64,000 bases of DNA from Sipunculus nudus (lineage: Eukaryota > Annelida > Sipuncula > Golfingiida > Sipunculidae): the NCBI GenBank assembly GCA_026874595.1, contig CM049306.1:35542019-35606018 (forward strand). Reading direction: 5' to 3'. A program made the translations under genes and the position numbers. Shown here one piece after another: positions 39,101 to 46,803 of this stretch (positions are counted from its first letter, which is position 1; each line of letters begins with the position of its first letter). The notes below the pieces were generated by a model. That model was not told the DNA's origin and did no database searches. It worked only from the letters and a program-made list of their open reading frames with translations.

Positions 39101-40806
39101 TCTTGATCTTACTTCCTTCCAAGAAGAACTTCTCAACAGGTTGGACCAGCTCATTCAGGTCTGACAGCTCCTCATTAGAACCAAGTTCTGGGTAAACAAG
39201 GGCTTCCTAAAAACCAATATTCACAGTTAAACATCAAGACCTTGTACAAAGCTTTTATGTTCTTTCATGCACCAGCTAGGAAACTTGCTGAACGGTCATG
39301 ATGGAGCAATACAGTGGCAGATCCATAACAAAATCTTAGGGGGGAGGCAATGGCTTAGTGTCTAGCTTGCATGCTGGTTCAGGGCTCATAGCACCCGAGG
39401 AGGGAAGGTGTGGGAATTTTATATCGAAGATAATGATATGATGATTAAGAAATCAAATTGAGCTTTTTTTAGGGCACTTAAACCAAACTTTTTTGGTTTT
39501 GATAAGTTGGATACAAAGCAGAAGTTTTACAATATAACTCAGGCCTTCATGGGTTCATGTATTTCTTCAACCAATTTCAGTCCTGCAAAGTTCTATTTCT
39601 CACCAGAGTCAAGTATATCCACATAATCCATTCTGTGAGAATGCTTTCTTGCAAAGTCACTCATTCTTTGTTAATTTTTTATTTCACAACCTGCTCAGTC
39701 TTGTTCACCCCATTGAGTCAGGACTTTAGTAAAAAATCACTGAATGGAGACTTATGTACCGGTATCAAGGACTTATCATTGCTGAAGAAGCAGACCTTAA
39801 TTTTTCTTTCAAATTCTGGTTGTTATAATACTGATAGTAAGATATACTACAACACTTCCAGTTGTAAACTATCCTACAGTCAGCCGCTTTCATCCAAACA
39901 ATGCAAGGTATGTATCAGCTAATAGAGAAATCATTTAAGGTCAAAGACAAAAGACCCTAAGGTTATGTTGCTCTGCTGTTGAACTTGGTGGGGGGGGGGG
40001 GGGGGGGGGAGATAATTATTCCGGCAGCCATACAGTTTTAGAAACAAAGCTAAATAATGATTTTGTAATTTGACATGTTTTATGTGCCATTTAACCTGCA
40101 AGTCAGATAACATTTCTTAATACCTGATAACGCACACCATGCACTTATCTTTACAGACTTTTTTATTCAGTAAATATTCAATAATTACAAATGTATATCT
40201 AGACAAAACCATGTCTAACATAAAATAAATCCACAGAGAAAGAGATCAAAAACTGAAGTATGATTTTGTATAATTCATTTATTTTTAAATCAACAGACAT
40301 GTAAATTTGACCATTAAATTAATTATTTAAGTAAAAAATAACAATTAAAGGATTGCACATAAAACTTAATAACAAAACACTTAATTCTAATGTTATCAGA
40401 AAAGATAAGAACCTTCTTATAAATTAATTAATGTTTTTAATAATATTATAAATCATAATATTAATACTAAAAAATATTTACATTTATTGATTTAATTAAA
40501 ATGAAAGATAAAATTACCAAAAAAATATTATTGCTAATTTTGACTACATTTAATGCTATACATTATATAAATATATCATAAAAGAAACGTCAGTGCAATT
40601 TCACTTACTGGGTCAAATCTGCCGAGGAAGAAGTTTTTGATCAGCGGTGTATTAGTGAGTGGTTTGGTTGGAGCCGCGTCCTGGGTTGAAACCTCTGCCG
40701 AGGCGGCGCCACTGGTACTTTTACCTGTGTGCAGAAGACTTGTACACTTATCCCATCTTTGGACAGTTTGTAGAAACTTCCGGGCTAGTTGTCCTCTAGA
40801 CAACAT
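15081..40806 (-). CDS. ACAD9: ACAD9-like acyl-CoA dehydrogenase, complete, 18 exons
   Basis: Mitochondrial FAD-dependent acyl-CoA dehydrogenase; the family member ACAD9 oxidises long-chain acyl-CoA and, with ECSIT and NDUFAF1, assembles respiratory complex I. Exons, transcript order: 40609-40806, 39113-39206, 38688-38789, 37902-38008, 37191-37291, 36560-36710, 29391-29493, 25935-26008, 25365-25440, 24209-24279, 23159-23278, 20512-20640, 19673-19752, 18571-18697, 17553-17630, 16906-17034, 16194-16266, 15081-15181. All introns are GT-AG and the sum is 1914 nt, 637 aa plus stop (human 621). Both ACAD signatures are intact: CLTEPSSGSDAAS at 195-207 and the QILGGLGY...ERYLRD block at 415-434. The catalytic base of the VLCAD/ACAD9 branch is E442 in FEGTNEI. 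ACAD9 rather than VLCAD is indicated by [26 protein letters not shown] and the AEHPL tail. The basic, acid-free N-terminus fits a mitochondrial presequence. Residues 470-535 are the most divergent part. Confidence 0.96.
15182..16193 (-). other. ACAD9-like intron 17
   Basis: Contains scattered TTGACCTTTGA words (about 15954, 16088) but no recognised element or ORF. Confidence 0.6.
16194..16266 (-). CDS. ACAD9: ACAD9-like exon 17 (581-604)
   Basis: Encodes [20 protein letters not shown] and SLSS (human [20 protein letters not shown]). Exit phase 1, donor GTAGGA. Confidence 0.92.
16267..16905 (-). other. ACAD9-like intron 16
   Basis: AT-rich; nothing recognised. Confidence 0.6.
16906..17034 (-). 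CDS. ACAD9: ACAD9-like exon 16 (538-580)
   Basis: Encodes [20 protein letters not shown], then [20 protein letters not shown] and DHE. Very close to human [20 protein letters not shown]...SRASRSIRIGLRNHDHE; strong ACAD9 marker. Confidence 0.96.
17035..17552 (-). other. ACAD9-like intron 15 with C18 run
   Basis: An uninterrupted run of 18 C (G on the transcript) lies at 17153-17170; otherwise featureless. Confidence 0.7.
17553..17630 (-). CDS. ACAD9: ACAD9-like exon 15 (512-537)
   Basis: Encodes [20 protein letters not shown] and LSFYGN, an amphipathic helix at the place of the human [20 protein letters not shown] segment. Phase 0 both ends, donor GTAAGT. Confidence 0.86.
17631..18570 (-). 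other. ACAD9-like intron 14
   Basis: AT-rich; a short GTGGAGCAAAT duplication near 17912-17932; nothing else. Confidence 0.6.
18571..18697 (-). CDS. ACAD9: ACAD9-like exon 14 (469-511)
   Basis: Encodes [20 protein letters not shown], then a lysine-rich stretch and [11 protein letters not shown], the poorly conserved linker specific to the VLCAD/ACAD9 branch. Supported by exact phase closure and partial similarity (DPLNN.GL, HV/HP). Lower certainty for the exact donor within a run of five G. Confidence 0.85.
18740..19240 (+). repeat. Second copy of the TGACCTCTGACC repeat (ACAD9-like intron 13)
   Basis: Three units with heads near 18767, 18910 and 19062, each followed by TATGCATGAA/GGAT, and ending in GACGAAAGGACAGACCG. 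Clearly homologous to 13060-13569. Confidence 0.65.
19241..20511 (-). other. Rest of ACAD9-like introns 13 and 12
   Basis: Apart from exon 13 (19673-19752) this is AT-rich and featureless. A GGTTGTCA(C/T)TTTTTG word is duplicated near 19901 and 19936. Confidence 0.5.
19673..19752 (-). CDS. ACAD9: ACAD9-like exon 13 (443-469)
   Basis: Encodes [20 protein letters not shown] and ELRELV. Human ACAD9 has GTNEILRMYIALTGLQHAG; VLCAD differs after ALQG. Exit phase 2. Confidence 0.95.
20512..20640 (-). CDS. ACAD9: ACAD9-like exon 12 (400-442), second signature and catalytic Glu
   Basis: Encodes [20 protein letters not shown] and the rest of the second acyl-CoA dehydrogenase signature, ending RILLIFE. 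The last codon, GAG, is the predicted catalytic base E442; the intron follows it directly and GTNEI begins exon 13. Confidence 0.96.
21357..21571 (+). repeat. 121-bp tandem duplication
   Basis: CCATTATCCCGAGATCTGAT starts at 21361 and again at 21482, and both copies run on to TTTTTTCCACAAACTTTT with few differences. Confidence 0.9.
22130..22663 (+). repeat. 3' portion of a hairpin-bounded element
   Basis: Two GGTGGCACCAC units (about 22142 and 22300), a core-unit piece (GACCTTATTTCAGGTTTCC), (GACA)n and the terminal hairpin TCAGTTGACTTTGAGTCAG followed by CTTAGCTAAAAA. The 5' end is absent. Confidence 0.65.
23159..23278 (-). CDS. ACAD9: ACAD9-like exon 11 (360-399)
   Basis: Encodes [20 protein letters not shown], then [20 protein letters not shown], matching the human AYVMESMTYLTAGMLD...SIEAAMVK region of the C-terminal helical domain. 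Phase 0 at both ends. Confidence 0.95.
23279..24208 (-). other. ACAD9-like intron 10
   Basis: Contains a C12A16 run at 23484-23511. No gene or element recognised. Confidence 0.6.
24209..24279 (-). CDS. ACAD9: ACAD9-like exon 10 (336-359)
   Basis: Encodes [20 protein letters not shown] followed by MIQ; the family block is A..R.QFNK.L..F..IQ. Donor GTACGT. Confidence 0.93.
24280..25364 (-). other. ACAD9-like intron 9 with fragment of a dispersed repeat
   Basis: 24770-24905 resembles 46985-47117 inside the hAT-type element: both have TAATGTCC(A/G)TCCAGCAGA and CCATGTATGGACTA in the same order. The rest is featureless. Confidence 0.5.
25365..25440 (-). CDS. ACAD9: ACAD9-like exon 9 (311-335)
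   Basis: Encodes [15 protein letters not shown], identical to the vertebrate block, then [10 protein letters not shown]. Acceptor TTTGCAG, donor GTGAGT. Confidence 0.95.
25441..25934 (-). other. ACAD9-like intron 8
   Basis: AT-rich, with a short G-rich patch (GTGGTGGTTCGGGGGAAGGG, 25650-25669). No element seen. Confidence 0.5.
25935..26008 (-). CDS. ACAD9: ACAD9-like exon 8 (286-310)
   Basis: Encodes [20 protein letters not shown] and GGFK (human CEVHFENTKIPVENILGEV). Preceded in the transcript by an intron holding two nested transposons. Donor GTTTGT is non-optimal. Confidence 0.94.
26193..29043. mobile_element. TA-flanked DNA transposon (pogo/Tigger-like ends), interrupted
   Basis: Terminal inverted repeats start CAGTAGAGCGCCGT on both sides (about 23 bp, one mismatch), flanked by TA (26191-26192 and 29044-29045), as in the Tc1/mariner-pogo superfamily. 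Without the inner element it is about 0.8 kb and has no transposase. Lies in ACAD9-like intron 7; CpG content is higher than in the flanks. Confidence 0.8.
26876..28914. mobile_element. Inner TA-flanked element with perfect 25-bp terminal inverted repeats
   Basis: 26876-26900 and 28890-28914 are exact reverse complements (start CCGTAAAATCTCC), flanked by TA on both sides. It is 2.04 kb, CpG-rich, and no ORF in it resembles a transposase. It sits inside the element at 26193-29043, so it inserted later. Confidence 0.85.
29391..29493 (-). CDS. ACAD9: ACAD9-like exon 7 (252-285)
   Basis: Encodes [20 protein letters not shown] and [14 protein letters not shown], nearly identical to the family block KLGIRGSNT. 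It follows a 7.07-kb repeat-filled intron. Exit phase 1, donor GTAAGT. Confidence 0.95.
29494..30466 (-). other. ACAD9-like intron 6, unique part next to exon 7
   Basis: AT-rich; no recognised element before the AACAAG terminus at 30467. Confidence 0.5.
30467..30617 (+). repeat. Truncated 5' terminus of the AACAAG-palindrome family
   Basis: AACAAGTGACAAATGGGTCA then GACGCTCAGCTGACTGGGAA, cut short by the next copy of the same family at 30618. Confidence 0.6.
30618..33236 (+). repeat. Full-length hairpin-bounded element, 2.6 kb
   Basis: Starts AACAAGGGACCTATGGGTC; ends (GACG)n, then hairpin TAGCTCAGATGACT-TAT-AGTCAGCTGAGCTA and AAAA. Its first 1.4 kb is the inverted counterpart of 1420-2873. 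Two related halves occur inside (ACGTGCCATGGTCA at 31928 and 32607). No transposase or Rep ORF, so the class is not established. In ACAD9-like intron 6. Confidence 0.75.
33268..35566 (+). repeat. Tandem array of about 290-340-bp units with higher-order structure
   Basis: Unit heads (AGGTGGNNCCACCAGTCTGC-like) at about 33268, 33610, 33943, 34231, 34571, 34903 and 35205. Units 2-4 and 5-7 correspond one to one at 960-974 bp, so a three-unit block was duplicated. The array ends in (GACA/GACG)n and the hairpin TAGCTCAGC..TCAGCTGAGCTAAAAA at 35531-35566. Confidence 0.85.
35567..36101. other. ACAD9-like intron 6, spacer between repeats
   Basis: AT-rich sequence, no feature recognised. Confidence 0.4.
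36102..36527. mobile_element. 426-bp MITE, TA-flanked
   Basis: Terminal inverted repeats CTGTGGTTG(G/C)CTT... reaching TTCGCGAGG on both sides, flanked by TA (36100-36101, 36528-36529). Rich in TTTCGCGA words. It lies 32 bp inside the intron from the donor of ACAD9-like exon 6. Confidence 0.8.
36560..36710 (-). CDS. ACAD9: ACAD9-like exon 6 (201-251)
   Basis: Encodes [20 protein letters not shown], then [20 protein letters not shown] and [10 protein letters not shown]: the middle beta domain with the KIWISNGG segment around FAD. The donor (GTCAGT) lies 32 bp from an inserted MITE. Confidence 0.96.
36711..37901 (-). other. ACAD9-like introns 5 and 4
   Basis: Outside exon 5 (37191-37291) nothing is recognised. 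Confidence 0.55.
37191..37291 (-). CDS. ACAD9: ACAD9-like exon 5 (168-201)
   Basis: Encodes [20 protein letters not shown] and [13 protein letters not shown], the start of the first acyl-CoA dehydrogenase signature, which faces the FAD. The signature is interrupted by the intron after TCC AG and completed by exon 6. Confidence 0.95.
37902..38008 (-). CDS. ACAD9: ACAD9-like exon 4 (132-167)
   Basis: Encodes [20 protein letters not shown] then [15 protein letters not shown]; the VTLAAHQ(A/S)IGLKG block is diagnostic of the VLCAD/ACAD9 branch. Exits in phase 0. Confidence 0.95.
38230..38605 (+). mobile_element. 3' end of a non-LTR retrotransposon (LINE)
   Basis: 38257-38394 reads [20 protein letters not shown], then [13 protein letters not shown] and TGA: the C-terminal tail typical of CR1/Jockey-type reverse transcriptase polyproteins (GPRLWNSLP...FK..LKTHLF). 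About 180 bp of 3' UTR follows, ending in short ATTTAC repeats. 5'-truncated, antisense to the ACAD9-like gene in its intron 3. Confidence 0.8.
38688..38789 (-). CDS. ACAD9: ACAD9-like exon 3 (98-131)
   Basis: Encodes [20 protein letters not shown] and [15 protein letters not shown], matching the family block LGLFGLQVPEEYGG. Acceptor TTTTCCAG, donor GTAAGT. Confidence 0.94.
39113..39206 (-). CDS. ACAD9: ACAD9-like exon 2 (67-97)
   Basis: Encodes [20 protein letters not shown] followed by [11 protein letters not shown], the first helices of the dehydrogenase fold (human has LNEINQFLGPVEKFF). Acceptor TTTTTAG, donor GTAAGA, phase 1 exit. Confidence 0.93.
39207..40608 (-). other. ACAD9-like intron 1 with G20 run
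   Basis: An uninterrupted run of 20 G lies at 39990-40009 on the plus strand. The part 40130-40600 is very AT-rich. The ORF at 39557-39922 has no recognisable domain. Confidence 0.6.
40609..40806 (-). CDS. ACAD9: ACAD9-like exon 1 (residues 1-66)
   Basis: The ATG has A at -3. The first 30 residues are rich in R/K/S/T with few acids ([18 protein letters not shown]), as expected of a mitochondrial targeting peptide. FFLGRFDP at the end corresponds to the conserved ELFLGK-type block at the mature start. The donor is GTAAGT; phase 0. Confidence 0.92.
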
Positions 40807-40990
40807 CTTGGTTCTCTCTTAAAATGATCTTTGTCCAGCTGTACAGTTTCTTGACGATAAATACTGCCTGATTAAATGTCAACAGTAGTTGTTACGCTTG
40901 CTGCAGTCGTGCAGCGCTGACATATATAGTAAACAATACAAGCTTGTTACGCGAGCCGCATGCGCGACCTTCACCTTCAGCCTTTGAGGA
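40807..40990 (-). promoter_or_regulatory. Probable ACAD9-like promoter with an NRF1-like site
   Basis: The 180 bp before the ATG is richer in CpG than its surroundings and has no good TATA box. On the minus strand 40957-40967 reads CGCGCATGCGG, which differs from the NRF1 consensus YGCGCAYGCGCR at one base over the core. NRF1 drives many nuclear genes for mitochondrial proteins, so the site suits this gene, but function is inferred. Confidence 0.35.
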
Positions 40991-41219
40991 CACCCTAAAA
41001 CCCGGGACCAAAGAATGGTGTCTTTCTAAGCCATTTTACATATGATCGATAGGGCAAAAATAAAAAAAAAATGTATGGTTCTCAGGCACTTTTTTTCAAA
41101 TATCAGTGCGAGCGAGCGATTCTATTTTTACCTTTTTTGTATGTTTCGAAAGAAATGTAATATGATCAGGGAAAAGCATTATAATAACAGAAATTGTTTG
41201 GCCTTACAGATAAAAGCAC

Positions 41220-41255
<36 letters not shown>

Positions 41256-42318
41256 GAAAATGTCGCATAATAATAATATAAGCACTACATAACACAGGAA
41301 ATCTTGTTAAAAATTGTATTATTTTATCTCCTTGAAAGATGATAATCAAAATTAAAAAAATTTAATGCGGGGGTAAAAATATATATATGCGGGCTGTGCA
41401 CGCCTGAGAACCATATACCTTTTTTTGCCTAACGCTTTTATATTAATTCAATCTTAATATAAATGTAAAGTTATTTGAAGTTCTGTCGATTACACTGAAT
41501 ATATTTAATTTCAAGTTAATCTCGAAGCATTATTACCTAACTTATATTGAACATATTTTTGGTTCTGAGCCAGAGTCAATTTAAGGGCACCCGGGACCAG
41601 TCACGAGAAACACTAGAAACGTTCCAGTACATATATGTAGGCCTATATAAAATTATCGACAAGAACACTGTAGTTAAGTATAATTGAAACCGCTTGCTGT
41701 TACGTTTGTCACTGGATTTTCTTTTCATTTTTTTTTTTTTTTCATTTATGCTATATTGTGTTATATCACATCAATCATTGTTTTAAAATCCATGTATAGG
41801 CGATTAAGAGGAGAAAACACATTTACACCGTTATTGATTGCATGGATAAAGGAATATGTATATATATAATGTTAAAGATATCTGGAATGGGCGTATAGAA
41901 TTTATTTTCACATATATGGTGATTTAATAAGAAACTTAAATATAACCTATATAGTCTCAGTGGTTTAGAAGTTAGTATATCTTTAACTTATTAAGAACAC
42001 TCCTTCGTCATGGATCATTATACTGTGGTCTGTGAGAGAATCGGCATTTAGCCAGGATTATATTTACTGAACAAGAAAAAAATCAAGTATTTCTTTGAAC
42101 ATTTTCACAACAAAGTTGTATATTATAGATTGATTGACATGTATGGAGATTCCACGTTGTATAGATAAATGGAAGCAAGTTTTCACATGTTATTTTATTT
42201 ATATGGTAATTTGTTATATACCGGTAGTAGAGAAAAGCGTGGGAATTAGCCAAGAAGTTGTAAATTGTGAGATTAATCACGGAGAGTCAGATTATATTTG
42301 ACTTTAGGGAGACGCAAC
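40991..42318. other. Intergenic sequence
   Basis: Contains the (AAT)n microsatellite at 41221-41254 and a T16 run near 41728. No gene recognised. Confidence 0.5.
41221..41254. repeat. (ATA)n microsatellite
   Basis: Eleven uninterrupted ATA repeats. Confidence 0.97.
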
Positions 42319-42327
42319 TATATAAAG
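42319..42327 (+). promoter_or_regulatory. TATA-box-like TATATAAAG
   Basis: Good match to the TATA consensus, 158 bp upstream of the candidate ATG at 42485. In AT-rich sequence such matches arise by chance, so it matters only with the gene model. Confidence 0.25.
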
Positions 42328-42484
42328 TCGGTTTGAAAAGAAAGAATATTTAACTTGAACTGTAAGAGACAGGGTATACCGGGTGTTCAGCACCTTCGGA
42401 GGAGACAGCTAATCATAAATCTGTACACATACGTTGGTTCATATATATATGTGCTCACAACCGTATATATCAAGCTTTTCAAAT

Positions 42485-43920
42485 ATGAGTTTAAATATAA
42501 AGAAAAAGGAAGGTTTTCCTTGGAGAGAGCAATGTAGTTGGTTAACGACTAATCCATTACGGGTGGTTATCACAAAGGCAGGCTTAATGGGTTCAATGGA
42601 TTTAGCGAGCGACATCGTTAATAGGATTATAGGCACGTGTGCGTGTGCTAATGCAGGTGTGACATTAACCAAAGGCAGGTAAAAGTATTATATTTATAAT
42701 CAAAATATTAAAAGGCCAGTGCATGGCTATATCAAAACTAAATTAACTAAATGCTTAAATGTCTCTCGGATAGTTAACTCTTCCGAACTAAATTATCGAC
42801 AGCCTTTGTACCATACACCCTACGTTTAAAATAGGTTCTTCGGCAAATACTGCATGTGCCCACAATTTGACTCTACATGATACATCTTAGAAATAAAATC
42901 ATCGTTCCAAGTTAAAACCTCAGATGTTGTCGACTTTGAACAATACTATCAACATTTTGACACATTTTATTGTATGATCTGTGATCGTATACGAATGAAA
43001 GGTTATAGAAGAATGGAAGCTTATATGGAATCAAGTAAAGAAACAATTTTGAGTGATAACGATCGAGGCGCTCAATACAGAGCACATGCGCACTGCAAGT
43101 AAATTAAGTAATCAGAAGGATCTCAATTTTGCAGGGCTGCAGGATCGAATACTTGCTAAAAAATAATCTGATAGATGATTTATACATGTAAAACTATATA
43201 ATCTTTGGTTGCAGCACCACTATAGCGGTACCACTATACTTAATTCATAATGGGGCTGGTCCCTGGGTTAGTTAATAAACTTGAATGGATGTCTTATTTA
43301 TAATTTGTGCTCGGTAATTTTATCAGAATCAATTGAAATTAAATTAAATTGTCGTATTTGTTTGGCAAGCAATCATACCTGGAAGTTTTTAAACTGAAAG
43401 TTCAAAAGCAACGCAGGCTCTGAGTGACTCCACATTTTTTTGTTATCGCAAATGTATAGGGTTGGAGCATATCCCTAGAAACTACATTTGAGTTTTATTG
43501 TGATATTTGTAAAAGAAATTGCTGATATGTTGTTATAATTGTTAGAGCAAGTTGATTTATATCTTATGTAAATATATATGGTTTATATATATAAACTACA
43601 TTTGAGTTTTATTGTGATATTTGTAAAAGAAATTGCTGATATGTTGTTATAATTGTTAGAGCAAGTTGATTTATATCTTATGTAAATATATATGGTTTAT
43701 GTGACATAATATATTTATACAATAATAAATATCATCATAGATATGTAACTATATATATAATATGTCTTTTATAAAATAAATATATGGTGTATATTTAAAT
43801 AGATGGCATTATATATGTTAAAAATATATTGCACTATACATAAATGACATTACATATCTGAAGTCCATTATTTTCCTCTTATAATTAACCAGTTGGTGAA
43901 TTTATGTTGATGTAATATAG

Positions 43921-43978
<58 letters not shown>

Positions 43979-44576
43979 GAAATTCAGTTTTTGTGTACAT
44001 TCCTTAATGTCATTTATCCTCTAATATTTGCTGATAATTGTTAAGAAGTGGCCGTTCTGGATGTTTTCGGTGTAGGCCTAATTAAAATGTAGACCTGTGA
44101 ATGTACGTACTGTTAATGCCACCGTAATAAAACGTTTCTCACAACATCGGTGTGACGAATTTATTTATTCAAATATGTATTTTACTGCAATGGTTCATGT
44201 ATTTGTTCGATGAATATCAGTCATACTTGAAAACAAAATACAAATTTACAATAAAATCTTCATGTAAGTGACTCTAGAATACATTCAATTCGTTAGGTCA
44301 CATTTCTTATTCATACGTACCAAAGTTTCAAACCAAACAAACCAAAATTTATGATAAATTGATATAAGTCGACACGTAGGCCAATACTAGTATTGTGTAG
44401 ATTTGCAAAAGCGCTCATACCAACACATATAACGTGTTCAGTAAAAAAATTGATCGTCAAGTTTTTTTTATATTAACCAAAGGCAGACATAATGTGGACG
44501 AGGAAACCATTGTGTAAAGTGGGCGTGGCATTCAGATTTGAGGTCACTCATTCACACACACACTCATATATATATA

Positions 44577-44630
<54 letters not shown>

Positions 44631-45125
44631 CAAGCGCTTTTGAGAGTTTAGTTCAGTCGATAAAATCAAAACAACAAAGGATGTTGTTAAAGAGGAGAGA
44701 GCGCAATGTTTTTTTAAATCTTTATCATGACAGATAAGGGTATGCATATGGCATATATTCGATGTTTTAAAAAGATTTTTAAAATCATTTCACATTAAGG
44801 GTTGCTGAATTCATACTCTTCTTATTAAGGAAATTGGCGTTATGTATGCAAAGATTTATTGTAAATCTGTACACATCCATTAATCTATGCAGTAGCAATA
44901 TTCCTTGGATAAATGTGTTCCACCTTTGCTTTGGTCAATGATAAATTCTACAAAAACATTTTCAAGTTGCGCAATCAGACTACGAAAAGTTGCTTATAGG
45001 ACAATTAAGTGCATTCTTTTAGCCCACATACATCTTGAATGAGAGTATATTTCACGTTATTTTATCAAAATAAATATCCTCATCTTATGCTGATATGCAA
45101 TTGCGCATTGGCTCAAACACGTGCA

Positions 45126-45209
<84 letters not shown>

Positions 45210-45675
45210 TCAAATTATACTTTGCTTAGTACCGGTACCTTTTTTTAACAATCAACTTTGCACATCTACATATTTAAAATAGCTGCAAAATTTCAAGCAA
45301 AGTTTCAAATTGCTCCAGTATACAGTGCCAAGCAATTTATGATAATATTAATTCATTAGCATAATTTCCACATGTATAACAGGGGCGGATCCAGAATTTT
45401 GCAAAGGGGAGGACAACCTAAAAGATATGTCTCCTGGTTCAGAAAGGGAGGGGTCAAGGTCGGAAAAATTGGTTTAAAACCCTGGAGAAAACTTTTTTTT
45501 TTACCCCCCGTATGGACCCCCTGCCCCCTCCCCCGGATCCGCCAATGTATAACTTGACTGAAACATATATACATCTTTGCATGTGCTTTTTCGTAAAGTT
45601 ATTCGTTGTTAATGATAGTTGACAAGGGTTGGTCTTACTTAAGAATGAAGTAATAATGTTTTTATGTTACAGTAA

Positions 45676-45711
<36 letters not shown>

Positions 45712-46763
45712 TTGCAATCAGAGACCACATATACACCTCCGCTAGGTTTTTCTCTTGGTCAACTCATAAATTACGTCTACATCGATTATTTCTTGCGTCA
45801 TGACCAAACTGTTTTATTCTAATTAATTCCCCTACCAGATGTCATTGGCAATTCAAATTCTTGCAATGCGATTGATGCACAATTTGATCAAACAAAAATA
45901 GTCCTATTTCTGCAAAGAAACCCATTTAATTTTAAGTAATTCTTTGATTTGGAATCCATTCAAAATGTATTATATATTTCTTGTACACTATAAAACAAAA
46001 TGTTAATAAAGAAAAGGCGTGGCTGACATATACTTAACCTCCGTGCAATGTATTTACGGCGGTAAAATTTAAACAGTCCACGTGGACTTGCCTGGAACTT
46101 GCCTCATGCACAGTTGAAAGTTGAGCACCAACTCTTGGTGAGAGATTGGTCCCTGTTTAGCGCGACACCTATTAACAAGAATGCACAACATTGGGAATTC
46201 CCCAAAATCATCACGGCCAAGCAGTTGGCGCAACAAACACCAGTCATACTCTTGTTTGTGTCTAGATTAGCTAGTGACTGGGTCTGGCTTAGTCGCAGGC
46301 GAAACCCTAAATTAACTAGCCATAACAGGTGAGTGAAGCGGCAAATGACATGACTAAACCTAAAGATTTGCTGTGATTATCAATTGGTAATTAGCGATAA
46401 TACATGATATTAATATGACACCTCGGTGCTGATTTTGAGATGAGTTCATCTGTATGACACCCAAGAACTTCACCGACACCTGTTTCAGTAGTGTACAGCA
46501 CGGGCGTTTTCTTTTTCTCAAAATAAAAATAACTTGTCTTTTGTTCATAGACAATGTGTTCAAATAAGAATATCTTACTAAATAACATAAAATTTCCTTT
46601 TATCAGGAACTTCTCACAGTCTGTGGGCCAGGGGATAGAAGGGTTGATGACGTCATACCATAACGGCATGAGTAATATTTGTTCAGCTGTTGCAAACTGC
46701 ACTTTGAGTGCATTAACTGTAGGAAGCATTAATGTTGATAAAATAATATATGTTACCAACTAA
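42485..46763 (+). CDS. Possible unrecognised three-exon gene, 200 codons
   Basis: Not a known family. Three segments join in frame by GT-AG rules: 42485-42678 (ATG with A at -3; ends AAAGGCAG before GTAAAA), 46077-46328 (acceptor AAACAG; donor GTGAGT) and 46607-46763 (acceptor TTCCTTTTATCAG; ends ..DKIIYVTN TAA). Both junctions are phase 2 and the sum is 603 nt. A TATA box, TATATAAAG, lies at 42319-42327. The second and third segments form the best-supported pair, since splice signals are textbook and the middle segment has no ATG of its own. The first segment has a hydrophobic stretch (VVITKAGLMGSMDLASDIV). Against it: no recognised domain, a weak acceptor at 46076, and no clear poly(A) signal before a transposon at 46804. 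Confidence 0.25.
43479..43702 (+). repeat. Two identical tandem copies, 114-bp period
   Basis: AAACTACATTTGAGTTTTAT starts near 43479 and again at 43593; the copies agree over about 105 bp to ATATATATGGTTTA. Identity implies a recent duplication. Confidence 0.95.
43923..43975. repeat. (TA)n microsatellite
   Basis: Uninterrupted TA run. Confidence 0.97.
44565..44631. repeat. (TA)n microsatellite, slightly interrupted
   Basis: Preceded by (AC)n; broken by TTTA and G near 44580 and 44616. Confidence 0.95.
45129..45205. repeat. (TA)n microsatellite
   Basis: About 77 uninterrupted bases. Confidence 0.97.
45381..45545. mobile_element. hAT-type MITE, 165 bp
   Basis: Ends AGGGGCGGATCC and GGATCCGCCAA (GGCGGATCC inverted), flanked by the perfect 8-bp duplication TGTATAAC (45373-45380, 45546-45553). 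The GGGGCGGATCCAG end is common in hAT MITEs. Confidence 0.85.
45677..45709. repeat. (TA)n microsatellite
   Basis: About 33 bases. Confidence 0.95.
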
Positions 46764-46803
46764 ACAAAGAATTAATTCACTTGTGTCAGTGTTGACACAA
46801 ATA

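Noticed and set aside
39557-39922. 121-codon plus-strand ORF in ACAD9-like intron 1
   Set aside because: No recognisable domain, serine/leucine-rich random composition, antisense within an intron.
42485-42678. Resemblance of VVITKAGLMGSMDLASDIV to the first Mpv17/PMP22 membrane segment
   Set aside because: Short and weak; the other Mpv17 motifs are absent downstream.
46391-46759. 122-codon minus-strand ORF
   Set aside because: No domain recognised and it opposes the better-supported plus-strand splice pair; kept out.
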